DNA of 8,706 nucleotides from Candidatus Hydrogenedentota bacterium (GCA_023145975.1 JAGLCZ010000647.1:1-8706); one strand, 5' to 3'; shown: positions 1-6,949, counted from the stretch's first letter. Numbers and translations are program-made. The notes: a model not told the origin generated them from the sequence alone.

Positions 1-104
1 AGAGAAAAAAAATGAGTAGATTCAAATTTATTATATATCCTGAAAATGATTTTATAGTCATGCAAGGCTCCATACTTTAAGGTATATTGTGTCGAAATTG
101 TTGT

Positions 105-129
105 CTGCCTGATGAGTCTCATCAGGCAG
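105..129 (+). terminator. Perfect 12-bp inverted repeat, possible terminator of an upstream gene
   Basis: CTGCCTGATGAG (105-116) is followed by one T and then its exact reverse complement CTCATCAGGCAG (118-129). The flanks add a G-U and a G-C pair, giving about 14 bp before loop opening. What follows on the + strand is TATTATACC, which is only partly T-rich, so as an intrinsic terminator it is imperfect. It lies 24 nt after the TAA at 78-80, where an upstream gene could end. It could equally be an operator-like dyad. The structure is certain; the function is not. Confidence 0.45.
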
Positions 130-208
130 GCTATTATACCTGACTACGATTCTCAACTTCCTGTATTTACCAATGCATCTCTATTCAAATATGCGATCAA
201 ATTTTCTT

Positions 209-238
209 TTGCTAATAGCGGCTTGGACAGGATATACT
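209..238 (+). promoter_or_regulatory. Candidate sigma70 promoter for the aminotransferase gene
   Basis: TTGCTA (209-214, 4 of 6 to TTGACA) and TATACT (233-238, 5 of 6 to TATAAT) are separated by 18 nt. Transcription would begin near 245, leaving a leader of about 140 nt. This is a consensus match only, and it competes with the sigma54-like site at 309-324. Confidence 0.35.
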
Positions 239-308
239 GAACGGAGAATATTTTTTGTGCTAAACTCTGCTTTTCAGTTTATTTATCTTGTAAAAAACAG
301 GTACGTTT

Positions 309-324
309 TGGCATCTATCTCGCT
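309..324 (+). promoter_or_regulatory. Candidate sigma54 (-24/-12) promoter
   Basis: The sequence TGGCATCTATCTCGCT has the diagnostic GG (310-311) and GC (322-323) separated by exactly 10 nt. It matches the TGGCA half of the -24 element perfectly, but the -12 element only partly (TCGC instead of TTGC). Transcription would start near 335, about 50 nt before the ATG. Such 16-base matches occur by chance, and no sigma54 activator gene is visible in the window. Confidence 0.3.
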
Positions 325-343
325 AAAGTACCCGTATAAATAA

Positions 344-365
344 TTCACCGAAATAGTCCGGTGAA
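344..365 (+). promoter_or_regulatory. Leader hairpin immediately upstream of the ribosome binding site
   Basis: TTCACCG (344-350) and CGGTGAA (359-365) form a 7-bp stem with an 8-nt loop, followed by an A-run and the Shine-Dalgarno AAAGGA at 373-378. There is no T-tract, so it is not a + strand terminator. It would sit at the 5' end of the leader and could affect mRNA stability or translation. The function is not shown by the sequence. Confidence 0.35.
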
Positions 366-386
366 AAAAAACAAAGGAACAACGAC

Positions 387-1706
387 ATGCCCAAATTGGC
401 AATCAGTGGTGGAAGAGCCTTGTGTGGAAAAAGACGTAAATGGGCTAATTGGCCTGTTAGCGAAGAATCGGATATAAATCTTATTGCTAAGATTACACGC
501 TCTAACCGATGGTCCTATGACGGCCCTGTTGAGTGGGAATTTGCAGAGAAATTTGCCGCCTATCAAGGTGGAAAATATGGATTGTGCTGCACAAATGGTA
601 CCGTTGGTATACAGCTGGCTTTGGAAGCACTTGGGATTGGTGCTTATGATGAAGTTATTGTTCCGGTAATGACCTGGCAGGCAACAGCAGCGGCTTGTAT
701 CGATGTAAATGCTGTCCCCGTCCTGACGGATGTTGAGGCAGACACCTGGAACCTTGACCTGGATGCGGTTGAGGCTAATATCACCTCACGGACACGTGCA
801 ATAATTGTAGTACACCTATATGGTTGTATGACCGATATTACCCGTCTCCAGAAAATATGTAAAAAACACAAACTATTTCTGATAGAAGACTGTGCGCACC
901 AACCCGGTTCTTTCTGGAAAGGGAAAGGTGTGGGTACTTTTGGTGATGTAAGCTCCTGGAGTTTCCAGGAATCCAAGGTATTGTCAAGTGGTGAGGGCGG
1001 ATTCAATATATGCAAGAGCAAAGATTTGTTTTACAAATTATACAGTTTGCGTAATTGTGGTCGTCCGTATGAAGCAGATCCCGTTGTTTTCGGGTTGAAA
1101 AAAGCGGCGAATATGGACACATCGACGCTGCAATCAGGAAATTACCGCCTTACAGAATGGCAGGCAGGTATGCTTTTAGGCGGTTTGGAACGTCTTGATG
1201 CACAGGTAAAACACAGAGACGCGAATGCACTGCTTCTCAATAAATTGCTGGAAGATATCCCTGGGGTTCACCCTATGAGACGTCGCAAGGAAGTGACACA
1301 GCAAAGCTATTTTAATTTTGGATTTAGGATAGATCCCGGCGAACTTAAAATCAGCAACTTACAATTTTGTGCTGCAATGAACACCGAATTAAATATGCCG
1401 GATCAATTTGAGCCACCCTACGAACCCTTAAACGAGTGCGGGCTATATAAGCCACACACCAAGGCGCGTCAGAATCTTGGCAAGAAATACTGGAAAGAAA
1501 TCGATCCGACACGATTTAAGACCCCTGTGGCAAAAGAAGCACATGATCAATCCGGGGTTGCCTGTCACCATCAAATTCTAATGAATAAGCAGGAGGATAT
1601 GGAACTGATTACAAAGGCTATCAAGAAAATCCTGGACAATATCGATGAATTACGGACGATGAAACCTGCAGCCTTGATAAAAAGATATCAAGCGCTGTCG
1701 CGATAA
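387..1706 (+). CDS. DegT/DnrJ/EryC1/StrS-family PLP-dependent aminotransferase
   Basis: This 439-residue protein is a fold-type I PLP enzyme of the family that transaminates keto-sugars, inososes and related cyclic ketones for surface polysaccharide or secondary-metabolite synthesis in the cytoplasm. Visible landmarks are TNGT at 69-72 (cofactor phosphate loop), LIEDCAH with Asp168 expected to contact the PLP pyridine nitrogen, and SFQESK with Lys197 as the Schiff-base lysine, followed by SGEGG. NYRLTEWQAGMLLGGLERL near 252-270 is also typical. The N-terminal LAISGGRAL and the SFQxxK form of the lysine motif recall the AHBA-synthase and glutamine:scyllo-inosose aminotransferase branch more than the SFHxxK form common in sugar-nucleotide enzymes. 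That placement is from memory and tentative. The ATG has a good ribosome binding site (AAAGGA, 8 nt spacing). The gene stands alone with its own terminator, and no sugar-nucleotide or antibiotic genes are in view, so the substrate is unknown. Confidence 0.93.
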   Translation: MPKLAISGGRALCGKRRKWANWPVSEESDINLIAKITRSNRWSYDGPVEWEFAEKFAAYQGGKYGLCCTNGTVGIQLALEALGIGAYDEVIVPVMTWQATAAACIDVNAVPVLTDVEADTWNLDLDAVEANITSRTRAIIVVHLYGCMTDITRLQKICKKHKLFLIEDCAHQPGSFWKGKGVGTFGDVSSWSFQESKVLSSGEGGFNICKSKDLFYKLYSLRNCGRPYEADPVVFGLKKAANMDTSTLQSGNYRLTEWQAGMLLGGLERLDAQVKHRDANALLLNKLLEDIPGVHPMRRRKEVTQQSYFNFGFRIDPGELKISNLQFCAAMNTELNMPDQFEPPYEPLNECGLYKPHTKARQNLGKKYWKEIDPTRFKTPVAKEAHDQSGVACHHQILMNKQEDMELITKAIKKILDNIDELRTMKPAALIKRYQALSR

Positions 1707-1736
1707 ACACCTTCTTTTTACTTACTATATATGAAT

Positions 1737-1773
1737 CGCGTGGGTTTATTTTATGGATAAGCTCACGCGTTTT
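1737..1773 (+). terminator. Intrinsic terminator of the aminotransferase gene
   Basis: CGCGTG (1737-1742) pairs with CACGCG (1764-1769). Including G-U pairs the stem continues inward to about 14 bp around a TTATG loop. It is followed directly by TTTTAT. It lies 31 nt after the stop codon at 1704-1706, so the aminotransferase appears to be transcribed separately from the genes downstream. Confidence 0.85.
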
Positions 1774-1806
1774 ATCCAATATGATAGTGTATCTAAACAG
1801 GGCAAA

Positions 1807-1882
1807 TTGACAACTAATACCAGGTAAAACAAGAAAATTATTGACAAAGGGGGGACACATGTTAAAGAATAGCGGGTTGACA
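1807..1882 (+). repeat. Three TTGACA hexamers at 34-36 bp spacing
   Basis: Exact TTGACA occurs at 1807-1812, 1841-1846 and 1877-1882, all on the + strand ahead of the ATPase gene. None sits 16-18 nt upstream of a good -10 element: the third is only 6 nt from TATAAT, and 17 nt after the second is AAAGAA. They may be remnants of alternative promoters, binding sites spaced at a little over three helical turns, or coincidence. Confidence 0.4.
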
Positions 1883-1885
1883 TAC

Positions 1886-1894
1886 TGTTATAAT
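1886..1894 (+). promoter_or_regulatory. Extended -10 promoter for the ATPase-bactofilin unit
   Basis: TGTTATAAT matches the extended -10 consensus TGN-TATAAT perfectly, which reduces the need for a -35 box; none is well placed (AGAATA at 17-nt spacing). Transcription would start near 1901, giving a short leader that contains the Shine-Dalgarno GGAG at 1903-1906. Confidence 0.6.
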
Positions 1895-1914
1895 TATGTT
1901 ACGGAGACATTGGT

Positions 1915-2841
1915 GTGCACCTTATAGAAGAAAAAATTTATCCCGCTCGCAGTGCTGAAATTCTAGCCGTTGGCGGCGGCAAAGGAGGAGTTGGAAAGAC
2001 TTGTTTCGCTGTAAACCTGGCAGTTGAGATAGCAAGTCGCGGCTGGAAAACAATCGTGCTTGACGCAGATTTGAGCTGTTCTAATGTGGAAGCAGTATTG
2101 GGAGTTCAATGCAGCACAAGACTGGATGAGTTTTTCTTCCAAAAAGGCCGCAAAAATTTGGATGCTATTATCCATGATACCGGCTATGAAAACCTTCGTA
2201 TTATTCCAGGAACATCAGGATTACTTGATGTTGCCAATCCGCGTTATCAACTAAAAGTCGCTTTGATTCGAGAATTACGAAAATTAGATGCTGATCTTGT
2301 AATACTGGATTTAGATGCCGGAGCACATTTTAATACGCTTGATTTTTTCTTATTGGCAGCTGACAGCGGTGTCCTGGTAATAACCCCTGAACGAACCAGC
2401 ATAGACAATGCATTTAAATTTTTGCGTGCTGCCTTGTTTCGACGTATAACACGGTTTTATAATTCACCTGAAGTAGGATTGCTGCTGAAACGTTGTCAAT
2501 CACTTTCTGAGTTTATTGAAAGCGTAAGAAATAGTAATTATCTCGAAGATGAAATAGGAGAACAGGTAGTTGTTGAGATGACAGCACTGGCGCGGTCCAT
2601 GCGTCCGCGTATTGTGGTCAATAAGGCAAGTAATGTTTATGAAGCAAAGATAGCCGCTAATATATTGTGTAAATACGTAAAGCAATATTTAAAGATAGAG
2701 CCTGAGTTGCTTGGACATCTGTATTTTGATCAATACGTAACCAAAGCTGTAAACTCAAGTACACCTTTTGTGGTAGGTGATCCCAAGCGCAAGATAAGTA
2801 CATGTATAGTCGATATGGCCAACAGATTAGGATATTTTTAG
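1915..2841 (+). CDS. FlhG/MinD-like P-loop ATPase (ParA/MinD superfamily)
   Basis: This 308-residue protein belongs to the deviant-Walker-A ATPases that dimerise on ATP and position large assemblies such as flagella, septa or chemosensory arrays on membrane or nucleoid. Residues 16-29 read ILAVGGGKGGVGKT, with the signature lysine Lys23 and P-loop Lys28. VLDADL (48-53) is the A' motif, and VILDLDAGAHFNTLDFF (129-145) is the Walker B/switch II region in the form seen in FlhG/FleN-like proteins. RIVVNKA (232-238) is the usual strand with an Asn-Lys base contact. Between these lies an extra segment of about 35 residues (193-228). The last 15 residues could form an amphipathic membrane-binding helix (I294, I298, M301, L305, F308), which is inference. 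The start is GTG at 1915, with GGAG 8 nt before it. The stop is 2 nt before the bactofilin ATG, so the two are surely co-transcribed. No flagellar gene other than the FlgT-like one is nearby. Confidence 0.9.
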   Translation: MHLIEEKIYPARSAEILAVGGGKGGVGKTCFAVNLAVEIASRGWKTIVLDADLSCSNVEAVLGVQCSTRLDEFFFQKGRKNLDAIIHDTGYENLRIIPGTSGLLDVANPRYQLKVALIRELRKLDADLVILDLDAGAHFNTLDFFLLAADSGVLVITPERTSIDNAFKFLRAALFRRITRFYNSPEVGLLLKRCQSLSEFIESVRNSNYLEDEIGEQVVVEMTALARSMRPRIVVNKASNVYEAKIAANILCKYVKQYLKIEPELLGHLYFDQYVTKAVNSSTPFVVGDPKRKISTCIVDMANRLGYF

Positions 2842-2843
2842 TC

Positions 2844-3548
2844 ATGAAACAAGAAAAAGATAAAGCTACGACGCACACGAATACCAATAAGTCTGGAGAT
2901 TCCAACCTTGGCACCGATAAGGATTTTCGTAAAATGAGTGAAGCAGGTAATTCTGGAATTTTTTCGAGAATAAGTAATAAGTTCAACGATGCACTACAGA
3001 GTGGTCGCAGTTCAGGACAATCACAGGAGATACCCCCGTCTATGGCAAAGCGAAGTGCGGATGATGTTGCGCTAATGCGCGCACGATCAACGAAAACACA
3101 AAAAATGTATATTCCTAACGGTGTCATCATCGAAGGCTCCCTGACGGGTGGAAGCGAAACCGAGATTCATGGGCGCATAGAGGGCAACATTACAGTAGAC
3201 GGCATCCTTTTTATTGGAAAGACTGCCTTGATAACAGGAAATGTCCGTGCTGATGCGTGCCAAGTTGAAGGACTAATTGAGGGTAAGGTTGAATGTTCAA
3301 ACAACCTGTTCGTAGCCGCCACAGGTCGTCTTGCTGCCAATGCTCTTGCTGGAAAACAAATTCGTATTGCGGGTCAGATTGAAGGAAATGCAACGACACC
3401 AGGTACATTGCGTATTGAAGCTGGTGGGATTGTCAACGGTGATGTCAAAACACGCGTCTTTTCCATGGACGACGGAGCTACCTTAAACGGCTGCTGTGTA
3501 ATGCGTACCCCCAGCCAAAAGGAAGGTTCGTCACCGGAGAAAAAATAG
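2844..3548 (+). CDS. Bactofilin (polymer-forming cytoskeletal protein)
   Basis: The protein has 234 residues. From about 90 to 221 it shows the short, glycine-punctuated beta-helix repeats of bactofilins (PNGVIIEGSLTG, IHGRIEGNI, VEGLIEGKV, IAGQIEGNA, DGATLNG). Such proteins self-assemble without nucleotide into filaments that scaffold envelope, stalk, flagellar or chromosome-segregation machinery. The first 90 residues are polar and probably disordered, and longer than in minimal bactofilins. A short segment GIFSRISNKFNDAL (38-51) could be an amphipathic membrane anchor. I chose ATG 2844, 2 nt after the ATPase stop, with AGGA 11 nt upstream. An ATG at 2802 would add 14 residues inside the ATPase gene and has no clear ribosome binding site. 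An internal ATG at 2934 (204 residues) is also possible, having AAGGA about 10 nt upstream. The two-gene arrangement recalls bactofilins working with ParA-type ATPases in other bacteria. Confidence 0.92.
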   Translation: MKQEKDKATTHTNTNKSGDSNLGTDKDFRKMSEAGNSGIFSRISNKFNDALQSGRSSGQSQEIPPSMAKRSADDVALMRARSTKTQKMYIPNGVIIEGSLTGGSETEIHGRIEGNITVDGILFIGKTALITGNVRADACQVEGLIEGKVECSNNLFVAATGRLAANALAGKQIRIAGQIEGNATTPGTLRIEAGGIVNGDVKTRVFSMDDGATLNGCCVMRTPSQKEGSSPEKK

Positions 3549-3687
3549 CGAATATGACATACCTTATCTCCTGCAAGTATTTTTCTGATTCCAATCACTA
3601 GTATTACCCTGTAGGCGTATATTCGCATGGGGTCTATTCATAAAAATATGTGCGTATCTAAACGCCTAGAATTAAAGTATCTTATAC
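3549..3687. other. Intergenic spacer with weak inverted repeats
   Basis: This 139-bp gap between the bactofilin and the FlgT-like gene has no T-tailed hairpin, so read-through from the upstream operon is possible. TAGGCGT (3612-3618) and ACGCCTA (3662-3668) are a 7-bp inverted repeat 43 nt apart, and GCGAATAT (3548-3555) mirrors ATATTCGC (3619-3626). A TAGAAT at 3667-3672 resembles a -10 box but lacks a -35. No good ribosome binding site precedes the ATG at 3688. Confidence 0.4.
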
Positions 3688-4842
3688 ATGCCGCTGCATA
3701 TTCATAGAGCGCTTTTCCGTAATTCGTTGATATCGACATCTTTTCTTTGTGCTTTTCTATTTTCCTTCTTCACTTCTTTTGGTGTCGATGCGGATCCTGT
3801 TTTCACCGTACGCATGAAAGGCTATGCCGAAGGCATTGGACTTACTGCACGCCGCCTGGCACTTGAAGATGCGCAGCACCAAGTCATGGTGGACATATTA
3901 CGTTCCATGACTAACTCTGACGATATAGCCCCCTTTCGCGGAATGCTGCGAAAGACTTCACGCTATGTTCAACGTTATGATTTACTGCGTTCGGATATAA
4001 TTGGTCAATCTACAGAAGTTGAAATAGATGCCTTTATTTTAGAGAAACCGCTTCGGCATGATGTTGCGGCAGTGATGTTACCCCGTTTGTCGCGTAATCC
4101 CTCTATCCTGCTGCTGCTTGCTGAATATATAGGTGCTGTATCTCAGACAGGTGGTCCTACTTTCGATGTTGCAGAAACTGTTTTGCGCGACCGTGTTAAA
4201 GATTTCAAATTTACAGTCAACGGAATGCACAGTCTGATGACTCATTTTGATATGCTTCGTCTTGTAGATATAATTAATGGAGACGTAGCAGATGGTGCCA
4301 AATTTGCGCGTGCCAATCAGGAAGATGTAGTTGTAATAGGGGCGGTTACCGTAAGCCATGAGCCGTTACAGGAAGAATCGAATATGTTCCGTAACCGGGC
4401 TACTGCTACCTTACGGATATTTGCTGGACATGATGGCAAAATGATGGATATCATTACGTCTCAGGCAGTTGTACAAAGTGTGGATCCCATCGAGGGCGGG
4501 AAGCAAGCGGTTCAAGATGCCTGTGCCAAGATGACCTCGGATTTTGTAGTTGCAATTGTATTAACCATGCTATCTTTGGAAGACGATAATCGTGCCCTTA
4601 TTGAAATTGAGAACCCCCTGACTCCTGACACCGTTCTAGAACTATCGAAAGTTATTGAGAGCATCCCCGGAGTATATGGTGTAGAAACACTTTTCTTTTC
4701 TTCTTCATTAGCTCGTTTGGCTGTAGACTACCAAGGGGAAATGGCTAACTTTGCAGACTGGGTTGATGAAAAGATGATCGGAATGCGTAAGGTGGCAGTT
4801 ACCCGCTGTGTGAAACGTGAGATGACCCTCAGCTTTGAATAA
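3688..4842 (+). CDS. Exported protein with FlgT-like N-terminal domain, function unknown
   Basis: This 384-residue protein begins with a signal peptide: basic N-region, hydrophobic core at about 14-31 and a likely cleavage after VDA (Ala35), so it should be periplasmic or envelope-associated. Residues 39-120 (VRMKGYAEGIGLTARRLALEDAQHQ, then TSRYVQRYDLLRSD and VEIDAFI) resemble the N-terminal domain of the flagellar protein FlgT, found also in LPP20-like lipoproteins. From about 137 a second domain starts with PSILLLLAEYIG and includes EDVVVIGAVTVS (212-223), again like the FlgT middle region. The C-terminus (IPGVYGVETLFF, then LARLAVDYQG) looks like a separate small alpha/beta domain. There is no lipobox. 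A TAA three codons upstream rules out a longer start. It follows the ATPase-bactofilin pair on the same strand, which suggests a role in the same structure. The family match is from recall and moderate; the function is unproven. Confidence 0.75.
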   Translation: MPLHIHRALFRNSLISTSFLCAFLFSFFTSFGVDADPVFTVRMKGYAEGIGLTARRLALEDAQHQVMVDILRSMTNSDDIAPFRGMLRKTSRYVQRYDLLRSDIIGQSTEVEIDAFILEKPLRHDVAAVMLPRLSRNPSILLLLAEYIGAVSQTGGPTFDVAETVLRDRVKDFKFTVNGMHSLMTHFDMLRLVDIINGDVADGAKFARANQEDVVVIGAVTVSHEPLQEESNMFRNRATATLRIFAGHDGKMMDIITSQAVVQSVDPIEGGKQAVQDACAKMTSDFVVAIVLTMLSLEDDNRALIEIENPLTPDTVLELSKVIESIPGVYGVETLFFSSSLARLAVDYQGEMANFADWVDEKMIGMRKVAVTRCVKREMTLSFE

Positions 4843-4880
4843 ATTTACTGTGTACTTTTTCTTGACTACAGTACTTATAT

Positions 4881-4920
4881 AAAAAACGCGGGAAACGATT
4901 TCTCATTTCCCGCGACTTTA
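4881..4920. terminator. Bidirectional intrinsic terminator between convergent genes
   Basis: CGCGGGAAA (4887-4895) and TTTCCCGCG (4906-4914) form a perfect 9-bp stem with a 10-nt loop. On the - strand the stem is followed by TTTTTT (complement of 4881-4886), an ideal tail for ending the acyl-CoA dehydrogenase transcript. On the + strand it is followed by ACTTTATTTT, serving the FlgT-like gene. Confidence 0.92.
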
Positions 4921-4953
4921 TTTTCTCAGCGTATACCGATGCTGACCCTTTTA

Positions 4954-6894
4954 CTATTTTTGTTCTTTGGTCAACTTCGTTTCAGGATGCTCATAATCAT
5001 TCTTTGCATAGTCACGATACTTGGGCGGCGGCTCTGTGATTGCATCTTTGGCAAGCCATCTTAATTTACCGTCCATAAGCTGACCGGCAACCTTGTTATA
5101 CTTTTTGTTGTGTTTACCCTGTTTTGCCATTGCGAAATTAGACTTAATACGCCTCTTGGCTTCACTGCAGAACAGATCAACCAATTCCTGGGGCGTGCTG
5201 TCGTCTGGATTTTCTTTCAAGAGATGCTCGGCATAAGACAAAGAGGATGCCATAACAAAAAGATCCGTTCCAATATCAACGTAGTTGCTCAGAATGATCT
5301 GCTCATATTCAAGTTTAAGCTGATATTTTCCCATAGTATGAAAAATAGTACGAGCAAGTTTTTTGCAGGTCTTTGCAACATAAGCAAGATGTGCCTTATT
5401 GGTGCTACTCAGTTTTGATACTTTAAAGTTGGTAGAGGCCGGCATATAGGTGCTCGGATACCACACGCTATAAAATTTGAACAGTTTAAAGAGGATGCCG
5501 ATCTTGCCCTCTTTTTGACCCGGCTTGGGTTTCATGAGCGGCATGGCCAGACTAAAATGCGTATCAAGAGCTTCGCGAGCCATGATAAGATGCATTACTT
5601 CAGAAGAACCCTCAAAAATACGACCTATGCGCATATCCCGTAATGAAATTTCTGCCGCTGATGGTTTTTCGCCGCGTTCGTAGAGGGAGATAGGATTCTC
5701 ATAACCACGTCCACCACGAATCTGAAGATAATCATCCAGGCATTTCCATACATATTCTGAACAGAAATATTTGGCAGCTGCCGCTTCGAGACGAATATCA
5801 GCGCCCTTATTGTCAGCAAAGGCACAAGTCAGTGATACCATACTCTGCATTGCAAAGAGATGGGATACATACAAGGCAATCTTACGTGATACTGACTGGT
5901 GCTTCCCTACTGACTGCCCCCACTGCACGCGGGACGTTGTCCAGTCTTCCATTTCCTTGATGAACATCTTGAGGGAGCCTATACCAGCAGCCGGCAGACC
6001 AAGACGCCCTGTATTAAGGGTGGAAAGCGCAATCTTAAGGCCCATACCCGGTTTACCGATCAAATTTTCTGCAGGAACTTTCACATCTTTAAAGGTCAAT
6101 ACGCCGTTTGCAATACCACGCAATCCCATGAACTGACAACGATGTACACGTTTAACACCGGGAGAGTTTGTCTCTACAACAAACGCAGATATCTGCGGGA
6201 TGGGCTTGCCGCGCTTTGACATTTTGTCAGGTGTACGCGCCATAACTACTACAAGCGTTGTCTTTTCATCCAAACCATTCGTGCACCATAACTTGTCCCC
6301 ACTGAGAATGTAATGGGAGCCATCTTCCGAAGGCTCTGCCCAGGTAATCATTTTCGCAGGGTCGCTACCAACATCAGGTTCTGTAAGGGCAAATGCGGAA
6401 ATCTCGCCTTTTGCCAAACGGGGTAAAAACTTTTCTTTTTGTTCTTTCGTTCCAAAACACTTGAGTGGTTCAGGAACACCAATGCTTTGATGTGCAGAAA
6501 GGTAAGTCACTGTGCTTCCACAATAACTTCCCACCATACCGAGAACACGCGCATAGTTTGATACGGACAAACCGAGACCGCCGTATTCTTTCGGAATTTT
6601 CATACCGAAAAGACCAAGTTCTGCAAGTGCATCAAGTGACTCCGGTGAATATTCACCATCGCGATCCGTTACGTAGGGATCAATATGCTGCTCAAGTACT
6701 TCCTTAACTTTTACGAGTAATTCATCGCCAATCTTTTTATCTTCCTCCGATTGGGTGGGAAATGGATGCAGCAAATCCCAGGAAAAATTACCTTTGAACA
6801 TTTCAGCAGTGAAGCTCTTATATTCCCACGTTGAGTCGCGGGCGTCTTCCGCCATTTCCATTGCGATATCTTTTGCTTGTGTGTCTTCAGACAT
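4954..6894 (-). CDS. Acyl-CoA dehydrogenase, large FadE type with C-terminal extension
   Basis: This FAD enzyme of 646 residues would catalyse alpha,beta-dehydrogenation of acyl-CoA, the first step of beta-oxidation, passing electrons to ETF. The N-terminal helical domain spans about 55-162. AFALTEPDVGSDP (167-179) is the flavin/substrate signature at the start of the beta domain. The C-terminal helical domain contains QIRGGRGYE (391-399) and RIFEGSSE with Glu428 as the expected catalytic base. Between the last two is an insertion of about 9 residues compared with short-chain enzymes, which I recall from large FadE proteins of Actinobacteria and Deltaproteobacteria. The usual length is near 380; here some 55 N-terminal and 200 C-terminal residues are added, the latter comparable in placement to the VLCAD/ACAD9 extension. 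No signal peptide is seen. The ATG at 6892-6894 has AAGGG 8 nt upstream. No thiolase, hydratase or ETF gene is adjacent. Chain-length preference cannot be read from sequence. Confidence 0.95.
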   Translation of the reverse strand: MSEDTQAKDIAMEMAEDARDSTWEYKSFTAEMFKGNFSWDLLHPFPTQSEEDKKIGDELLVKVKEVLEQHIDPYVTDRDGEYSPESLDALAELGLFGMKIPKEYGGLGLSVSNYARVLGMVGSYCGSTVTYLSAHQSIGVPEPLKCFGTKEQKEKFLPRLAKGEISAFALTEPDVGSDPAKMITWAEPSEDGSHYILSGDKLWCTNGLDEKTTLVVVMARTPDKMSKRGKPIPQISAFVVETNSPGVKRVHRCQFMGLRGIANGVLTFKDVKVPAENLIGKPGMGLKIALSTLNTGRLGLPAAGIGSLKMFIKEMEDWTTSRVQWGQSVGKHQSVSRKIALYVSHLFAMQSMVSLTCAFADNKGADIRLEAAAAKYFCSEYVWKCLDDYLQIRGGRGYENPISLYERGEKPSAAEISLRDMRIGRIFEGSSEVMHLIMAREALDTHFSLAMPLMKPKPGQKEGKIGILFKLFKFYSVWYPSTYMPASTNFKVSKLSSTNKAHLAYVAKTCKKLARTIFHTMGKYQLKLEYEQIILSNYVDIGTDLFVMASSLSYAEHLLKENPDDSTPQELVDLFCSEAKRRIKSNFAMAKQGKHNKKYNKVAGQLMDGKLRWLAKDAITEPPPKYRDYAKNDYEHPETKLTKEQK

Positions 6895-6929
6895 GACTTA
6901 AACCCTTATTTTACAAACCTAAGTTTATT

Positions 6930-6949
6930 TACCTACCGACAGGTAGGTA
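6930..6949 (-). promoter_or_regulatory. TetR-type palindromic operator ahead of the acyl-CoA dehydrogenase
   Basis: TACCTACCGACAGGTAGGTA is an 8-bp perfect inverted repeat around GACA, 35 nt upstream of the start codon and downstream of the candidate promoter at 6989-7018. Its length and symmetry are typical of TetR-family operators, and such repressors often control fatty-acid degradation genes. The regulator is not encoded in this window. A leader hairpin is an alternative reading, although it has no T-tail and is not a terminator. Confidence 0.65.

Larger units (their letters stand above)
1..386. other. Non-coding leader region upstream of the aminotransferase gene
   Basis: No convincing gene lies here. 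One frame is open from the left edge (position 3) to a TAA at 78-80, encoding about 25 residues. It could be the tail of an upstream + strand gene, but it is too short and featureless to call. The stretch contains the perfect inverted repeat at 105-129, a sigma70-like promoter candidate (209-238), a sigma54-like candidate (309-324), a hairpin (344-365) and the ribosome binding site AAAGGA at 373-378, 8 nt before the ATG at 387. The region is AT-rich, as expected of intergenic DNA in this genome. Confidence 0.7.

Noticed and set aside
12..80. Short + strand reading frame from ATG 12 to TAA 80
   Set aside because: Only 22 codons, AT-driven composition and no ribosome binding site; at best the tail of an upstream gene whose body is outside the window.
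644..1021. Antisense frame of 125 codons inside the aminotransferase gene
   Set aside because: It lies opposite conserved catalytic motifs of a clear gene, has no family resemblance and no plausible ribosome binding site.
2802..2843. Upstream ATG at 2802 as bactofilin start
   Set aside because: Would overlap the ATPase gene by 40 nt and lacks a clear ribosome binding site; the ATG at 2844 is better placed, though not proven.
2657..3130. Antisense frame of 157 codons across the ATPase-bactofilin junction
   Set aside because: Runs opposite two recognised genes and shows no recognisable motif; treated as a chance frame.
3612..3668. 7-bp inverted repeat with 43-nt loop as terminator of the bactofilin gene
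   Set aside because: Loop too large and no T-tract follows, so it was not called as a terminator.
5771..6136. Antisense frame of 121 codons within the acyl-CoA dehydrogenase gene
   Set aside because: Opposite a continuous 646-codon enzyme gene with intact motifs; no independent support.
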